Origin: an uncultured Bacteroidales bacterium | Lineage (GTDB): Bacteria; Bacteroidota; Bacteroidia; Bacteroidales; UBA932 | Length of the DNA: 64,000 nucleotides | Assembly: GCA_947168065.1 (NCBI GenBank) | Contig: CAMVKH010000004.1 | Span: 124,001 to 188,000, forward strand | Direction of reading: 5' to 3' | Shown: positions 17,358 through 25,420 of the stretch, piece by piece | Numbering within the stretch: the first letter of the stretch is position 1 | Layout of the letters: every line of letters begins with the position of its first letter | Translations under genes and position numbers: made by a program | Notes under the pieces: generated by a model | Database searches by the model: none | What the model was told of the DNA's origin: nothing | Seen by the model: only the letters and a program-made list of their open reading frames with translations

Positions 17358-18413
17358 GAAGTGCAACACACTTCAAAAGTCAAAATTAAATAATTGTTTA
17401 CAATATTCCAATGGTGTCCTGTAACCCAATGACTTACGGGGCCTGTGGTTTAGTTTCCATTCGATCTCGGCAAGCATCTCATCAGTCAGCTCGCTGAAGT
17501 CCGTACCTTTCGGGATGTATTGGCGTATCAGCCCGTTTGTGTTTTCGTTTGCGCCACGCTCCCAGGAGTGGTACGGACGGGCAAAGTAGAACTCGGCATC
17601 GAGTCCCTTCGCAATCTCCTTGTGGCGTGCAAATTCTTTTCCGTTGTCAGCCGTTATCGTGTGTATTTTGTCCTTATAGGGCAGCAGCGCTTCGATTGCC
17701 GTGCTGGCCAGCGGGGTGGCTTCTTTCCCAGCAAGCCTGCGGATCAGCACCAAATGCGTGCACCGGTCGTTTGTTGTCATGATAGCACCCTTGTGGTTCC
17801 TGCCAATCATCGTGTCTATCTCAAAGTCTCCGAAACGCTTCTTCTCAGCTACAACCGACGGCCTCAGCGATATGTCAACCCGGACCTGGATGATTCCCCT
17901 GGATCTGTATAGGTTGTCTCGTCTTCGCTTCCGTCGCCCGCCATGCCTGAGGCTACGCGCCAACTCGTCATAGCCCTGGCGCTTCTCCTGCCAGATCCAC
18001 CGGTAGATCGTCTCCGCACATACCATCTCTTCCCCTTTCAACCGGAACCGGCCGCAGATTTGCTCCGGACTGTACTGGCCGTAGATGATGAACCTTCGCA
18101 CGGTTCGTTTCCTCTCGTCGGTGAACTTCAGGTAGTGTCGCCTGGTCTTCATCCTCCTTTCGTACTTCTTTTGGGCCAGTTGCCATCAATACCGATGGTA
18201 GCACGCCTGTCGCAGTTCCTGCGAATCTCACGGCTCACCGTACCTGTACTGACCCCGATTACTTCTCCTATCTCCCTTAGGCTCATTGGTCTCTGCAGCA
18301 ACGCCTCAATCGTATATCGTTGCTCCCTTGTCAGATGCTTGTATCCCATTCTTTGTCGCTTTTCTGGTTATGACAGTAAAGATATACTGTCAAGCTTCAA
18401 AGCGTTGCACTTC
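17358..18413 (-). mobile_element. IS30-family insertion sequence with inverted ends
   Basis: The frameshifted transposase is bracketed by GAAGTGCAAC at 17358-17367 and its exact inverse at 18404-18413. A further TTCTA match lies at equal spacing outside both (17349-17353 and 18418-18422), so the true ends may be slightly wider. I could not identify a target-site duplication. The 18414-18564 stretch next to it is AT-rich with no gene seen. Confidence 0.75.
17373..18349 (-). pseudogene. IS30-family transposase, frameshifted
   Basis: The N-terminal helix-turn-helix part (18349-18149, 66 codons) and the DDE catalytic part (17373-18152) are in different frames. The second frame is open upstream of its ATG and encodes WQLAQKKYERR, which continues the normal IS30 sequence. 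One base therefore appears lost near 18186. The catalytic part keeps DFEIDTMIG, TADNGKEFARH and WERGANENTNGL. The internal ATG overlaps the first stop (ATGA) and is preceded by GGAGG, so separate translation of the catalytic part cannot be excluded. As a single transposase it is likely inactive. Confidence 0.8.
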
Positions 18414-18564
18414 AGAGTAGAATCCAGCTAGTGTGGCTCAAGTCCAAAAGTGCAAGTTTAGGCATAGATGTTCCCGAGTTTCTGCGTTAACCAGTATGCC
18501 TGCTCCAGAATCGAATACTAATAAAAGAGTATCTTATGGGAAGGATACACATTTATTGATATAA

Positions 18565-20025
18565 TTATGAAATAAGCGTTGACAAGTTGGCAACAAAATT
18601 GGCAGAATTGATAGTATTCTCCAAATCATCACAAAGACCATCTATAAAAATATCAATTCCTGTACCTATGCTATTTAATTCTTTCTGTAATATTCTATAA
18701 AAGCTTTTATTATCATCTGTTTTTCCAGCCAATGTCCCTTTGTTATAATCTGATACGATTTCATCCAAAGAACGAACGATAAAGAACTGATCGTTAAGTA
18801 TTTTTCTCAAAGGAATATTCTTCTTTTCTTTAATTACAGAATATACAAGCTTTTCGACGCTTTGAATTGGTAAAAAACAATGTGGCAGACTTTGTTGCTT
18901 TCTGGTTAATTGTCCTTGGACATCACCGTCTAAGATTGAAATTATCTTAGTATTGGTTCCTAATACTTTTTTAGAAAATAATTCTTGATGTAGCTCCAAC
19001 ACATTTTGCCATCCACCGACTGGCACCGTATGGATCAACTTACTATTCCTGAGATTATTTTTTATTAATACACGATTGACATATTTCTGCGCCAACTCAT
19101 CTTCAACGAGTAAAAGAAAATCTGGTGAAATACTGCTATACAGGTCCCTTATCAAATAGCTGGGGTAACAGTTCGTTTCCAATGAAACGTTACCGCCATC
19201 ATTATTAACCTTAAATATATCTCTTGGAGGCAGGGTTTTTATTATTTCTGGAGAGTGAGTTGACAAATAAATAATCAAATTACCATGCTCATCTATAATC
19301 TTCTTAAGAAGTTCTAACAATCTAAGGACAGCAACAGGGTGTAAAGCCAACTCCAATTCATCAATAAGAACAAGTATCTTCTTATCAACAGGCAGAGACC
19401 TCCTTTCCAAAGCATTGTATACAAAATGCAAAAGAGAAACGAGCAAACATTCACCAGAACTCATTCTATATTGACTGATGAGATGACCATTTACATCCAA
19501 AAAATATGGTTGATTTGAGAAACCAAGTTTTTGAGCAATTTTCCTATTCTTCAATCGTTTTAATGTGCGATAATGAGTATTATCACCATGCAGGATAAAA
19601 CTAAGTTGATCTTTAACATAGTCATCGGCATCAACAATCTCAGCATTCTGGATAAGTCCTCCCTTTAATAAAGTCTCCACATTTGAAGAATCCCTAAAGC
19701 GCGTGCCATAAAACAAACTACCTTCATACATCCCATTAAAATGAATATCGTTTCCCGACAAACTCCATTTACATGGGCCTGTTTCCTTCCATATAGCACT
19801 ATGCCCATCATATGAGAAACCAACTTCTGAACACCCTATCGTATCTCCATCTAATAACGTGTCTAACCGTTTGTTAGATATTAATTGTGAGAGACATAAC
19901 ATAATTGTGCTCTTCCCACAACCATTTGTCCCAACAAAAGAATATAATCCATTTTCAAATGGAATACTGATATTTGCTATAGCTATGTTTCGTATTCCTT
20001 TAATGGAAATATCAATTGTCTCCAT
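18565..20025 (-). CDS. OLD-like AAA ATPase with C-terminal TOPRIM-type domain
   Basis: This 486-residue protein has an SMC/OLD-type ATPase. Walker A is GTNGCGKST (residues 32-40), the ABC signature is RMSSGE (187-192), Walker B is ILVLIDELELALHP (217-230) and the switch His is in STHSPE (255-260). The C-terminal part has TOPRIM-like acids: Glu308 in LLLVEDELAQKYV and the DGD of SILDGDVQGQ (366-368). OLD proteins and the AriA/AriB (PARIS) proteins with this layout act in phage defence. No UvrD-type helicase lies beside it, so it is not Gabija-like and fits a stand-alone OLD. It is strikingly AT-rich and lies between two IS elements, which points to recent acquisition. Confidence 0.8.
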   Translation of the reverse strand: METIDISIKGIRNIAIANISIPFENGLYSFVGTNGCGKSTIMLCLSQLISNKRLDTLLDGDTIGCSEVGFSYDGHSAIWKETGPCKWSLSGNDIHFNGMYEGSLFYGTRFRDSSNVETLLKGGLIQNAEIVDADDYVKDQLSFILHGDNTHYRTLKRLKNRKIAQKLGFSNQPYFLDVNGHLISQYRMSSGECLLVSLLHFVYNALERRSLPVDKKILVLIDELELALHPVAVLRLLELLKKIIDEHGNLIIYLSTHSPEIIKTLPPRDIFKVNNDGGNVSLETNCYPSYLIRDLYSSISPDFLLLVEDELAQKYVNRVLIKNNLRNSKLIHTVPVGGWQNVLELHQELFSKKVLGTNTKIISILDGDVQGQLTRKQQSLPHCFLPIQSVEKLVYSVIKEKKNIPLRKILNDQFFIVRSLDEIVSDYNKGTLAGKTDDNKSFYRILQKELNSIGTGIDIFIDGLCDDLENTINSANFVANLSTLIS

Positions 20026-20070
20026 AGTAAAAAAAAGATAAGATTAAGAACATGTAAAGTTAAATCATTA

Positions 20071-21397
20071 GTGTCCGGTAAAATCCGTAAGGGTTCTTTG
20101 AAAATATTGAAAGTTAGGTAATTACAAAGGTTTTCGGAGTCAACCGATTAGAAATTATCTTTGCCAGACTAACGTAGAATGGCATATGAGTAATGGAAAA
20201 TTGGTGTACTCACAGCTTTTAGGCTTCCTTGACCGAAACGATTTCAACTACCTTGTGAGGAAGTATTGTGGCGATCGGTATGTCAAAAACTTCACCTGCT
20301 ACAATCAGCTCGCTGTCTTGATGTATGGCCAACTTTCCAACCGTGAAAGCCTTCGTGACGTTGTCTTAGCGACCCAGGCTTTGGCCGGTAAGGCCTATCA
20401 CCTCGGGTTCGGAAAGTATGCTTCCAAGAGCACGTTGGCCGATGCCAACAACAAGCGCGATTACCACATCTTCGAGGAGTTCGCTTACCAGGTAGTGGCC
20501 GAGGCCAGGAAGTGCCGGGCAACCGATATCTTCAAGCTTGGAGGTAACGTATATGCCTTTGACTCAACGACTATCGAGCTTTGTCTGGAGACATTCAAAT
20601 GGGCCATCTTCAGGAAGCACCAGCGGAAAGGCGGTATCAAAGTACATACCCTGTACGACCTTGAGACTTCCATCCCGACGTTCTTCCACATTACGGAAGC
20701 CAGGGTCAATGACATGAATGCGATGGATGCCATTCCGTACGAAGAGGACTCGTTCTACATCTTCGACCGTGGCTACAACGACTTCGAGAGATTGTTCCGG
20801 ATTAACGCCATCGGAGCCTACTTCGTCGTCAGAGGAAAGAAGAACAACGACTTCAAGCCCATGAAGTGGACGAGACGCTTCCCGAAAGGATCGGGTATCC
20901 TGTCAGACGCCATAGGGTACATGAACAGCGAGCAGACCCGCTTCAAGTATCCGGAAAAGATCAGGCGCATCACCTACTTGGATGAAGAGCAGAAACGGAA
21001 GTTCATATTCTTCACTAACGCACTGGATATCAGTCCGAGGATGGTTGCGGAGCTCTATCATAACCGCTGGCAAATCGAGTTGTTCTTCAAGTGGTTGAAG
21101 CAACATCTGAAGATAAAAAAGATCTGGGGTGAATCCGAGAACGCCGTGAGAATCCAAATCTACACCGCAATAACCGCCTATTGTATGATGGCAATCGTGC
21201 AGAAGAAGATGGGAATCGACAGGCCGATTTATGAGATGCTACAGCTCGTAAGTGTCTCATTAACAGAGAAAATACCTCTCGACAAACTCTTTGGAAAACC
21301 TAACTACAATATTGTCAATGAACTGGATGGTTCAAGTGAACCGACTTTGTTTTATATGTTAAACTTTATAATAATCGTCCACAACTTTTAGTGGACA
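20071..21397 (+). mobile_element. IS4-family insertion sequence, apparently intact
   Basis: The left end begins GTGTCCGGTAAAAT at 20071, and the right end read inward from 21397 begins GTGTCCACTAAAAG, matching at 11 of the first 13 positions. The transposase fills the space, and its stop codon lies inside the right repeat. No clear target duplication was seen. A solitary copy of the right end occurs at 17308. Confidence 0.8.
20186..21391 (+). CDS. IS4-family transposase (DUF4372/DDE_Tnp_1 type)
   Basis: This 401-residue transposase has the N-terminal DUF4372-like region (GKLVYSQLLGFLDR, then NFTCYNQLAVLMYGQLSNRES) and a full DDE core. The first Asp is in VYAFDSTTIE and the second in YIFDRGYNDF. 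The Glu lies in the Y-(2)-R-(3)-E-(6)-K signature YHNRWQIELFFKWLK. The length matches the family and no frameshift is present, so it is probably functional. The gene is moderately GC-rich and differs in composition from the AT-rich ATPase gene it flanks. Confidence 0.93.
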   Translation: MSNGKLVYSQLLGFLDRNDFNYLVRKYCGDRYVKNFTCYNQLAVLMYGQLSNRESLRDVVLATQALAGKAYHLGFGKYASKSTLADANNKRDYHIFEEFAYQVVAEARKCRATDIFKLGGNVYAFDSTTIELCLETFKWAIFRKHQRKGGIKVHTLYDLETSIPTFFHITEARVNDMNAMDAIPYEEDSFYIFDRGYNDFERLFRINAIGAYFVVRGKKNNDFKPMKWTRRFPKGSGILSDAIGYMNSEQTRFKYPEKIRRITYLDEEQKRKFIFFTNALDISPRMVAELYHNRWQIELFFKWLKQHLKIKKIWGESENAVRIQIYTAITAYCMMAIVQKKMGIDRPIYEMLQLVSVSLTEKIPLDKLFGKPNYNIVNELDGSSEPTLFYMLNFIIIVHNF

Positions 21398-21510
21398 CAC
21401 ATGCAAGCACATAGCAAATAATAAAAAAAAGCATCGTAATTTCATACCCAAATTGTTTAGAATAATTGATTTGGATTCATATTAATAATTCGTAATTATC
21501 TATCAATACA

Positions 21511-21903
21511 TCATAGAAGGATAAACAACCCATAGAATTGCGTTCCTCCCATTGTGATAAACTCTATTCGATAGATGCCAGAACCGTTAGTTACGGGAAT
21601 AATACAACTACCGAAATTAGAATCAATTACCGTATTGACACTAGCATTAATGGATAGATTCGTAAGTTGAATCGTTACCTCTCCTATATTAGAAAGGAAA
21701 GCAACTTCAATACAAGATAATGATTGGTACAGAGTAACTGTGAGAGGAACGATACTTCTACCGGCTCCGTTTTCTGAAGTATATTCTTCTATTCTTACCT
21801 CAGTCCCTTCCTCTTCATCGGGGATGTTTTGAGCATAAGAATGAAAGGGGAAAACAAACATGGCTGTGACTACCAGCATCAGTGATAAAACATACTTTTT
21901 CAT
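21511..21903 (-). CDS. DUF3244 small exported protein
   Basis: This 130-residue protein has a signal peptide (to about residue 24, SYA). The mature part resembles DUF3244: a Pro-containing RSIVPLTVTLYQS segment, then beta strands around CIEVAFLSNIGEVTIQLTN and GIYRIEF. It would form a small Ig-like beta-sandwich. Members of this family are often encoded beside TPR transducer lipoproteins in Bacteroidales, as here. The function is not known. The gene is AT-rich and lies downstream of a -7 box at 21920. Confidence 0.72.
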   Translation of the reverse strand: MKKYVLSLMLVVTAMFVFPFHSYAQNIPDEEEGTEVRIEEYTSENGAGRSIVPLTVTLYQSLSCIEVAFLSNIGEVTIQLTNLSINASVNTVIDSNFGSCIIPVTNGSGIYRIEFITMGGTQFYGLFILL

Positions 21904-21919
21904 AGGCTTATCTTTTTTA

Positions 21920-21927
21920 CAAATTTA
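21920..21927 (-). promoter_or_regulatory. -7 box for the DUF3244 gene
   Basis: On the minus strand TAAATTTG lies 16 nt before the start at 21903. It is downstream of the terminator at 21978-22013, so the gene is probably transcribed separately from the TPR gene. Confidence 0.6.
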
Positions 21928-21977
21928 CTCTCTGATTCTTGATTGGCGAAGAAATAAAACCTATCATTTTTACAAAC

Positions 21978-22013
21978 AAAATCGGCCCCAGATATGCGTC
22001 TAGGGCCGATTTT
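21978..22013 (-). terminator. Terminator after the TPR transducer gene
   Basis: An 11-bp perfect stem (AAAATCGGCCC with GGGCCGATTTT) has a 14-nt loop and is followed on the minus strand by a T-rich run. It lies about 120 nt beyond the TPR gene, past the C10 tract. Confidence 0.8.
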
Positions 22014-22025
22014 AGCTTTTGAGAG

Positions 22026-22074
22026 GTGTTATAAATCTATCATTTTATAACACGTTGGTAATCAATGTGTTATA
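22026..22074. repeat. GTGTTATA repeat cluster
   Basis: GTGTTATAAA at 22026-22035, its inverse at 22044-22053, and a third GTGTTATA at 22067-22074 directly next to the C10 tract. It could be an operator-like site or a small hairpin. Confidence 0.5.
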
Positions 22075-22084
22075 CCCCCCCCCC
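22075..22084. repeat. Homopolymer C10 tract
   Basis: Ten consecutive C (G10 on the coding strand of the neighbouring genes) lie 49 nt beyond the TPR stop codon and about 170 nt before the DUF3244 start. It is a typical slippage-prone tract. Confidence 0.9.
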
Positions 22085-22132
22085 GTTGATACGGTCGATA
22101 GAAAAGACCGTAACTTTCTGTGTCTATGGGTA

Positions 22133-23824
22133 TTACGAAAGCATTCTCAAGAACACCTCTTTATATTGAGAATCCGAGTGCACAATTAATTGCTTGAGTC
22201 GATGTCTTTCAACATACACATTGTGCTTCTGATAACCGGGAATAATAGCGCAAATCGTAGAAGAATCGTAACCGGCAAATAGATAACTGACAAGCCTATA
22301 ATAACGCGGCTTTTTATTAGGGAAAGCTTCTCGAAAATGAGCCATCACATTGTCGAAAGTCTCGTTAAGCAACATCTCAAATTCGTTTAGATTCTTGTCA
22401 TCCATTCCGATGCTTCGAATGGCTCTCTTCAACTCCTTGTATAGTTCATTGTCCCTATCCTCAGCGTGATAATATAATACCTCATTGATGCGGCCGATTT
22501 TACTGAAATGCGATTGGCATAGTTGAATATACTCCTCGCGGACAAAAGACTTTTCTTTTTCTAATTGGTTTACTTGGGCACTTAACTCTGAACAATTGGA
22601 ATTGAGCACAATGTACTCTTTCGATAAACTCTTGTAAGCATCTACCAACTGCTCCTTTTCCTGAATACTTCTATCTTTTCGAAGTCTGAACAATATCAAT
22701 AATACTATAATAATTGCTAACAATAGGGCAATTGAGCCCCAAGCAATGAAATGCTGTTTCTTTGCCAACCTCTTCGATTCCAAATTAACTTGCTCCAGAA
22801 AGTCTTTTTGGGCTTTAATCGTCGACTGCTTTAATGCAATTACAACATTCTCATCTTGAATTTCAAAGGCCTTATTTTGCAAGCGATATGCAGAAGCAAA
22901 ATCTCCAACGTATGCATCAGCAAGGCTTTTCCAATAAGAATAAGAAAGATATGCATCCCCTTGCTTAGCCTCAAGTTGCTTGAAAATCTGCTCAGATTGT
23001 TTTACCCTTCCCACTCGTAAAAGAGAGTAAGCATAAGCGCCCCAGGCATTCCTATTCCTTAATCTTCCCGTTGAAGTGATAACTTCTTCGAAAACACGGA
23101 CAGCCTGTTCATAGTCTTCTTTTGGCTTCACGAGACTTAGCGCATAACCGCATTGTAAAGAAGATCGAAGATTGGAATAGACGTCACCGTTCTTTATCAA
23201 ATCCCTATATAACGAATCGGCCTCCGAATATCTTTCCAGATTGTAATAATCATTAGCCATACACAGAAGAGCGGAATTCGCATTCGACGTGTCCTTCGCT
23301 TCAACAAAAAGCGAATAAGCCCTCTCCGTGTATTCTAATGCTTCTTCATGAAGATGCGTTTGACTGTAAATGGTCGAGATTGCGAGACATATTAACCCTT
23401 TGAAATCGACGTCTTTCGATGCTTCAGCATATTGCTCCGCTTTCATGAAAGAAATAATCGCCTCCGGGCGATCCCCAGCGTTCTGTTGAATCCTTCCCAG
23501 ATAATACCAAGCCTTCGCCCGACGGATGTCGGAAGGATGCCGGTCGTAGTACTCCACCGCCGGCATCACCACATTCACGTCGGTCGTGTCAATCCAGTTC
23601 TTGTCGAGGGCCATGGCGTAGAGCAGGGCGTAGTGGGCGCGGAGGCTGCGGGATGTGAGTGTTGCGGTGTCGATGGCGCGGATGGTGGCCAGGGCGCTGT
23701 CGGGACGCTGCTGAATGTATGTTTCTACGTCGTTGAGGGTTGCGGCTGTGTGGCGGCTGGAGCAGGAGGCGAGCAAAAGAGCAGCCACCGAAAACGATAT
23801 GACCGATAAATGAAGACGAAGCAT
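22133..23824 (-). CDS. TPR transducer lipoprotein with TM helix and coiled coil
   Basis: The start at 23824 is preferred because it yields a lipoprotein signal (SVAALLLASCSS) at normal distance. A start at 23842 would sit almost on the predicted transcription start. The product (about 563 residues) has several TPR units in its first 330 residues, a TM helix (WGSIALLLAIIIVLLILF), a coiled coil of about 60 residues, and a C-terminal region ending in a helix-turn-helix-like part (YDSSTICAIIPGYQKHNVYVERHRLKQ). Such proteins are typical of Bacteroidales and are thought to signal across the inner membrane. The first about 110 codons are GC-rich and the rest AT-rich, a sharp break near 23,480. Confidence 0.8.
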   Translation of the reverse strand: MLRLHLSVISFSVAALLLASCSSRHTAATLNDVETYIQQRPDSALATIRAIDTATLTSRSLRAHYALLYAMALDKNWIDTTDVNVVMPAVEYYDRHPSDIRRAKAWYYLGRIQQNAGDRPEAIISFMKAEQYAEASKDVDFKGLICLAISTIYSQTHLHEEALEYTERAYSLFVEAKDTSNANSALLCMANDYYNLERYSEADSLYRDLIKNGDVYSNLRSSLQCGYALSLVKPKEDYEQAVRVFEEVITSTGRLRNRNAWGAYAYSLLRVGRVKQSEQIFKQLEAKQGDAYLSYSYWKSLADAYVGDFASAYRLQNKAFEIQDENVVIALKQSTIKAQKDFLEQVNLESKRLAKKQHFIAWGSIALLLAIIIVLLILFRLRKDRSIQEKEQLVDAYKSLSKEYIVLNSNCSELSAQVNQLEKEKSFVREEYIQLCQSHFSKIGRINEVLYYHAEDRDNELYKELKRAIRSIGMDDKNLNEFEMLLNETFDNVMAHFREAFPNKKPRYYRLVSYLFAGYDSSTICAIIPGYQKHNVYVERHRLKQLIVHSDSQYKEVFLRMLS

Positions 23825-23851
23825 AATGTATAGCAGATGCATATTATATTA

Positions 23852-23859
23852 CAAATATA
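23852..23859 (-). promoter_or_regulatory. -7 box for the TPR transducer gene
   Basis: On the minus strand TATATTTG fits TAnnTTTG and lies 27 nt before the chosen start at 23824. Confidence 0.55.
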
Positions 23860-23912
23860 CTCAAAAATGCCGACATGAAAGATGGGGCACAGGCCTATAG
23901 TAGACATAAAAA

Positions 23913-23942
23913 AAGCGGCAGGACTTTTCGGGTCTGCCGCTT
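23913..23942 (-). terminator. Terminator after aspA
   Basis: On the minus strand AAGCGGCAG pairs with CTGCCGCTT around a short internal loop, followed by a run of seven T. It starts 21 nt after the aspA stop codon. Confidence 0.9.
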
Positions 23943-23963
23943 AATGTCAAGCGTTTACAAACG

Positions 23964-25394
23964 CTAGAGTTCCACCTTCGTGGGCTTGACCATGTTCTTC
24001 GGGTCGAGAATCTTGTCGAGCTGCTGCTTGGTGAGGTATTTCTTTTCGAGGACGAGCTGATAAACGCTGCCGCCGGTGACAAGGGCTTCCTTGGCGACCT
24101 CGGTGCACTTGGCATAGCCGATGTACGGCTTGAGGGCGGTGACGATACCGATGCTGTGCTCAGCCAGGTCCTTGCAACGCTTCTTGTTGGCGGTGATGCC
24201 GTCGATACACTCGATGCGGAGGGTGTTGAGGGCGTTCTTCATCCAGGTCTGCGATTCGACGATCGACTCGACGAGGACCGGTTCCATCACGTTCAGCTCG
24301 AGCTGGGCGGCTTCGGAGGCCATAGTGATGCAGGTGTCGTTGCCGATGACCTTGAAGCAGACCTGGTTGGTGACCTCGGGGATGACGGGGTTCACCTTGC
24401 CCGGCATGATGGAGCTGCCCGGCTGCTTCGGAGGGAGGTTGATTTCGGCCAGGCCGGTGCGGGGACCGGAGGCGAGCAGACGGAGGTCGTTGCAGATCTT
24501 CGAGATGCGGATAGCGATGTTCTTCAACTCGGCGTGGTAGCACACCATGCAGGAAGTATCGTTGGTCGCTTCCACGAGGTCCTTGGCGAGGCTGATCTTC
24601 CAGCCGGAGATCTTCTTGATGTGCTTGGTGCAGGCCTCGGCATAGCCCGGTTCAGCGGTGATGCCGGTACCGATGGCGGTAGCGCCCATATTGATGACGA
24701 GGAACTCCTGGGCAGCGGCGTCCAGGCGCTTCATTTCCGTCTCGACGGCGGTGGCGAAGGCACCGAAGGTCTGGCCGAGGGTCATCGGAACGGCGTCCTG
24801 CAGCTGCGTGCGGCCCATCTTGATGATGTTGGCGAAGCTGCGCTGCTTGGCGCGGAATGCCTTGGCAAGGGCCTTGAGGGCTGCCATCAGGTCCTGATGG
24901 ATCATGTAAAGGCCCAGGTGCATGGCCGTCGGATATGCGTCGTTGGTCGACTGGGCCATGTTGATGTGGTCGTTCGGGTGGATGAACTGGTAGTCACCGT
25001 GTTTCTTGCCGAGGATCTCGAGGGCGCGGTTGGCGATGACCTCGTTGGCGTTCATATTGGCCGAGGTGCCGGCACCGCCCTGGATCATGTCGATCGGGAA
25101 GTGCTCGGTGTGCTTGCCTTCCATGAGTTCCTTGCAGGCAGCTACGACGGCGTCGGTAATCTCGTCGGAGACGAGGCCGAGGTCGTGGTTGGCGAGGATG
25201 GCGCCCATCTTGACGATGCCGAAGGCCTTGACGAACTCCGGATGGTCACCCAGAAGGTTGCGGCTGATATCGAAGTTCTCGATGCAGCGGAGGGTCTGTA
25301 CGCCGAAGAGGGCCTCTGCGGGAACCTCCTTGTCGCCCAGCAAGTCGTGCTCTGAACGGGTCTTGCCGGAAGTCTTGAATTTGTATTCGATCAT
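23964..25394 (-). CDS. aspA: Aspartate ammonia-lyase
   Basis: This 476-residue enzyme converts L-aspartate to fumarate and ammonia in the cytoplasm. It belongs to the fumarase C/aspartase superfamily. The signature loop GSSIMPGKVNPV is intact, as are SANMNANEVIANRA and HPNDHINMAQSTND. The length is normal for aspartase. It is the last gene of folE-trkA-aspA, all on the minus strand, 26 nt after trkA and followed by a strong terminator. It supplies fumarate for anaerobic fumarate respiration, which fits the class I fumarase at 61.8 kb and the menaquinone genes at 27.5 kb. Confidence 0.96.
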   Translation of the reverse strand: MIEYKFKTSGKTRSEHDLLGDKEVPAEALFGVQTLRCIENFDISRNLLGDHPEFVKAFGIVKMGAILANHDLGLVSDEITDAVVAACKELMEGKHTEHFPIDMIQGGAGTSANMNANEVIANRALEILGKKHGDYQFIHPNDHINMAQSTNDAYPTAMHLGLYMIHQDLMAALKALAKAFRAKQRSFANIIKMGRTQLQDAVPMTLGQTFGAFATAVETEMKRLDAAAQEFLVINMGATAIGTGITAEPGYAEACTKHIKKISGWKISLAKDLVEATNDTSCMVCYHAELKNIAIRISKICNDLRLLASGPRTGLAEINLPPKQPGSSIMPGKVNPVIPEVTNQVCFKVIGNDTCITMASEAAQLELNVMEPVLVESIVESQTWMKNALNTLRIECIDGITANKKRCKDLAEHSIGIVTALKPYIGYAKCTEVAKEALVTGGSVYQLVLEKKYLTKQQLDKILDPKNMVKPTKVEL

Positions 25395-25420
25395 GTCTTG
25401 TAGTATAGTATAATTAAGGG

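Noticed and set aside
17260-23500. Prophage or integrative element
   Set aside because: No integrase, phage structural or conjugation genes, and no tRNA attachment site were seen. The region is better explained by IS elements and acquired genes.
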